Shown one piece after another: positions 62,356 through 64,000 of a DNA stretch of 64,000 bases. The stretch lies in NCBI GenBank assembly GCA_016744705.1, contig JADGDU010000006.1, forward strand, positions 82,119-146,118, in the 5' to 3' direction. Position 1 is the stretch's first letter, and every line of letters starts with the position of its first letter. Source of the DNA: Candidatus Krumholzibacteriia bacterium (GTDB lineage Bacteria > Krumholzibacteriota > Krumholzibacteriia > LZORAL124-64-63). A program made the translations under genes and the position numbers. The notes under the pieces are model-generated. The model searched no databases and was not told the origin of the DNA. It saw only the letters and a list, made by a program, of their open reading frames with translations.

Positions 62356-63914
62356 CCCCGCAAAATAAAAGCCGTCCCCATCGTCCCATCGGCCGCGTAC
62401 TGGTGGCCAACCGAGGCGAAATTGCAGTGCGGGTGATCCGTGCCTGCCGGGAAATGAACATTGGCACCGTGGCCGTGTGCTCCCATGTAGACCGCCACGC
62501 TCTGCACGCTGAACTGGCAGACGTTTCTGTGGTGATTGGTCCCGCTGAGCCAGGCGAATCTTATTTGAGGCCGGATCGCATTCTGGAGGCGGCCAAGGCC
62601 ACGGATTGCGACGCCATCCACCCCGGGTATGGATTCCTGGCCGAAAATGCCAACTTCGCCCGGGCTTGCCATGAGGCAGGGCTGATCTTCATTGGACCCA
62701 GTCCTGAAGTGATTGAACAGATGGGCGAGAAAACGGCGGCTCGGGCCATCATGGAAAAAGCTGGTGTGCCGGTGGTGCCGGGAGCCCTGCTGCCCGAGCC
62801 CGACTCCGATGGCAATTTCCCTTCGGAGGAAGTGCTGGCCATTGCCGCCTCGGTGGGCTATCCCCTGATGGTGAAAGCGGCTTTTGGTGGTGGGGGCAAG
62901 GGAATGCGTATGGTGGAGTCGGCCGATTTGGTGCTGGCAGCCTGCTCCGGAGCCTGCCGCGAAGCTCTGGGGGCCTTTGGCAACGGCACTGTTTATATAG
63001 AGCGGTTCATTCATCGTCCCCGGCATGTGGAGTTCCAGATCTTTGGAGACAGCCAGGGACACGCGGTGCACCTTTTTGAGCGCGAGTGCTCTATCCAGAG
63101 ACGCCATCAGAAGATCATTGAAGAAACACCCTCGCCAGCACTGACTCCGGCACTGCGTGAAAAGATGGGGCAGGCCGCTGTGGCCGCCGCCCAGGCCGTG
63201 GGCTATGAAGGGGCCGGCACGGTGGAGTTTCTGCTCAGTCAGGATGGTGGCTTCTACTTTTTGGAAATGAACACCCGCCTGCAGGTGGAGCACCCGGTGA
63301 CGGAAATGGTCACCGGCGCAGATCTGGTTCGCACCCAAATTCAGGTAGCCGAAGGCCGGCCATTGCCCTGGACCCAGGATGATCTTACATCCCACGGTCA
63401 TTCCATTGAGTGCCGAATTTATGCCGAAGATCCAGAGAACGGCTTTATGCCTTCGCTGGGGGAAATCTTGTTGCTGAACGAACCTTCGGGGCCAGGCATC
63501 CGTATTGACAGCGGCATTCGCCAGGGTGATGAAGTGACCATGTATTACGACCCGATGATCGCCAAACTGAGTGTGCACGCGGGCAGTCGCCGCAACGCCA
63601 TCGACCGGGCTATCGGAGCCCTGAAGCAGTATGCCGTGCTGGGTGTGACGACTAATGTGGAGTATCTCATTTCCATTTTACAGGAAGGTGCTTTCGCCGA
63701 TGGCCATTTGCACACTGGCTTTCTGGATGAGATCATGCCCCATTGGCAAAGCGATCTCGACGCCGATGATGGTTTGGCTTTGGCCGTGGCCGCGGTGGCC
63801 GAACATGAACGGGTGAGCCGGGGCACTGCCGGGGCGTCTTCTGCCCAAGCAGAAACCTTACGGGCCACACCCTGGTCCAGTTTGGGCCGCTTCCGGTTGA
63901 ATGGATTGGGTTGA
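62352..63914 (+). CDS. liuD: Acyl-CoA (3-methylcrotonyl-CoA) carboxylase, biotin carboxylase part
   Basis: 520 residues. Biotin-carboxylase motifs are RVLVANRGEIAVRVIRAC, HPGYGFLAENANFARAC, KAAFGGGGKGMRMV (ATP grip), RRHQKIIEETPSPAL, EMNTRLQVEHPVTEMVTGAD and GGFYFLEM. It ends at RFRLNGLG, where typical MCC-alpha (~660 residues) continues into the BT and biotin-carrier domains; these are missing from this reading frame and probably begin in the next gene at 63943. GGAAGG precedes the ATG at 62352. It carboxylates biotin for the LiuB carboxyltransferase. Confidence 0.9.
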   Translation: MTPQNKSRPHRPIGRVLVANRGEIAVRVIRACREMNIGTVAVCSHVDRHALHAELADVSVVIGPAEPGESYLRPDRILEAAKATDCDAIHPGYGFLAENANFARACHEAGLIFIGPSPEVIEQMGEKTAARAIMEKAGVPVVPGALLPEPDSDGNFPSEEVLAIAASVGYPLMVKAAFGGGGKGMRMVESADLVLAACSGACREALGAFGNGTVYIERFIHRPRHVEFQIFGDSQGHAVHLFERECSIQRRHQKIIEETPSPALTPALREKMGQAAVAAAQAVGYEGAGTVEFLLSQDGGFYFLEMNTRLQVEHPVTEMVTGADLVRTQIQVAEGRPLPWTQDDLTSHGHSIECRIYAEDPENGFMPSLGEILLLNEPSGPGIRIDSGIRQGDEVTMYYDPMIAKLSVHAGSRRNAIDRAIGALKQYAVLGVTTNVEYLISILQEGAFADGHLHTGFLDEIMPHWQSDLDADDGLALAVAAVAEHERVSRGTAGASSAQAETLRATPWSSLGRFRLNGLG

Positions 63915-63942
63915 GATCTCACTATATTGAAAGGGTATTTTA

Positions 63943-64000
63943 ATGCTTTTTAATTTTAGAAATCAGGAACAGGATACTGCGGTGGATGTGATCCGTCAGG
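63943..64000 (+). CDS. Start of a separate BT/biotin-carrier protein of MCC-alpha (partial)
   Basis: An ATG at 63943, 28 bases after the liuD stop, with GAAAGGG nine bases upstream, opens MLFNFRNQEQDTAVDVIRQ before the window ends. In unsplit MCC-alpha the segment after RLNG reads similarly (LRFRDG..TEHTVEV-type), so this looks like the detached BT/biotin-carrier half, in a different frame. Only 19 residues are visible. Confidence 0.5.
   Translation, partial: MLFNFRNQEQDTAVDVIRQ

Noticed and set aside
62307-63578. Minus-strand open frame over the biotin carboxylase gene
   Set aside because: Shadow of a strongly conserved gene; no start signal and no domain.

Overview
The window is 64 kb of chromosome from a Gram-negative bacterium that most resembles the FCB group or a related candidate phylum. 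The grounds are a GldA/GldF/GldG-type transporter set, three secreted proteins ending in the same FlgD-like sorting domain (FNP...GRxVRxL...LxWxGxDxxGxxxxSGxY), outer-membrane barrel proteins, lipoproteins, and frequent TTG starts. No rRNA, tRNA, CRISPR array, integrase or transposase was seen, and the exact phylum cannot be fixed from this sequence.

Left part (1-33 kb): ordinary chromosome. It carries the gldAFG-like transporter, a SUMF1-domain lipoprotein with six ~78-residue repeats, a very large secreted subtilase, an ECF sigma / zinc-finger anti-sigma / CnrX-like sensor operon, a beta-helix secreted protein, a stand-alone NFACT-R protein, an MscS channel, a GT9 glycosyltransferase, Rho without its N-terminal helical domain, an LpoB-like/COG3014 lipoprotein pair, a membrane protein with a DUF4214 tail, a beta-propeller secreted protein, a class V aminotransferase, two methyltransferases, a glutathione peroxidase, a YheT-type hydrolase and a free-methionine-sulfoxide reductase. 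Among these sits a small purine locus at 16.9-19.2 kb: an 8-oxoguanine deaminase divergent from a lone FAD subunit of a molybdenum hydroxylase.

Middle and right (33-61 kb): a compact purine-catabolism island. A plus-strand operon (33210-50318) carries a PLP enzyme, ygeY, carbamate kinase, ygeW, an xdhD-like Fe-S/Mo hydroxylase, ssnA, hyuA, ygfK, a xanthine/uracil-type permease, a YheO/DauR-like regulator and a second PLP enzyme. This is the core of the set linked to anaerobic uric-acid/purine use in gut bacteria, but no canonical ygeX is present. Facing it on the minus strand (61207 to 50394) are xdhA-xdhB-xdhC, guanine deaminase, a BMP-type nucleoside ABC transporter (ATPase, two permeases, binding protein) and a Tsx-like outer-membrane channel. 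Together they suggest a route from outer-membrane uptake through deamination and hydroxylation of purines to ring opening, carbamoyl transfer and ATP formation by carbamate kinase.

The island lies exactly between a 3-methylcrotonyl-CoA carboxylase beta gene (liuB, 31392-32999) and liuC-liuD (61474-63914, with a split-off biotin-carrier gene starting at 63943). All of these are on the plus strand, so the purine genes appear to have been inserted into a leucine-degradation operon. This inserted, self-contained uptake-plus-catabolism island, with two non-YgeX PLP enzymes at the ends of its operon, is the most notable content of the window.
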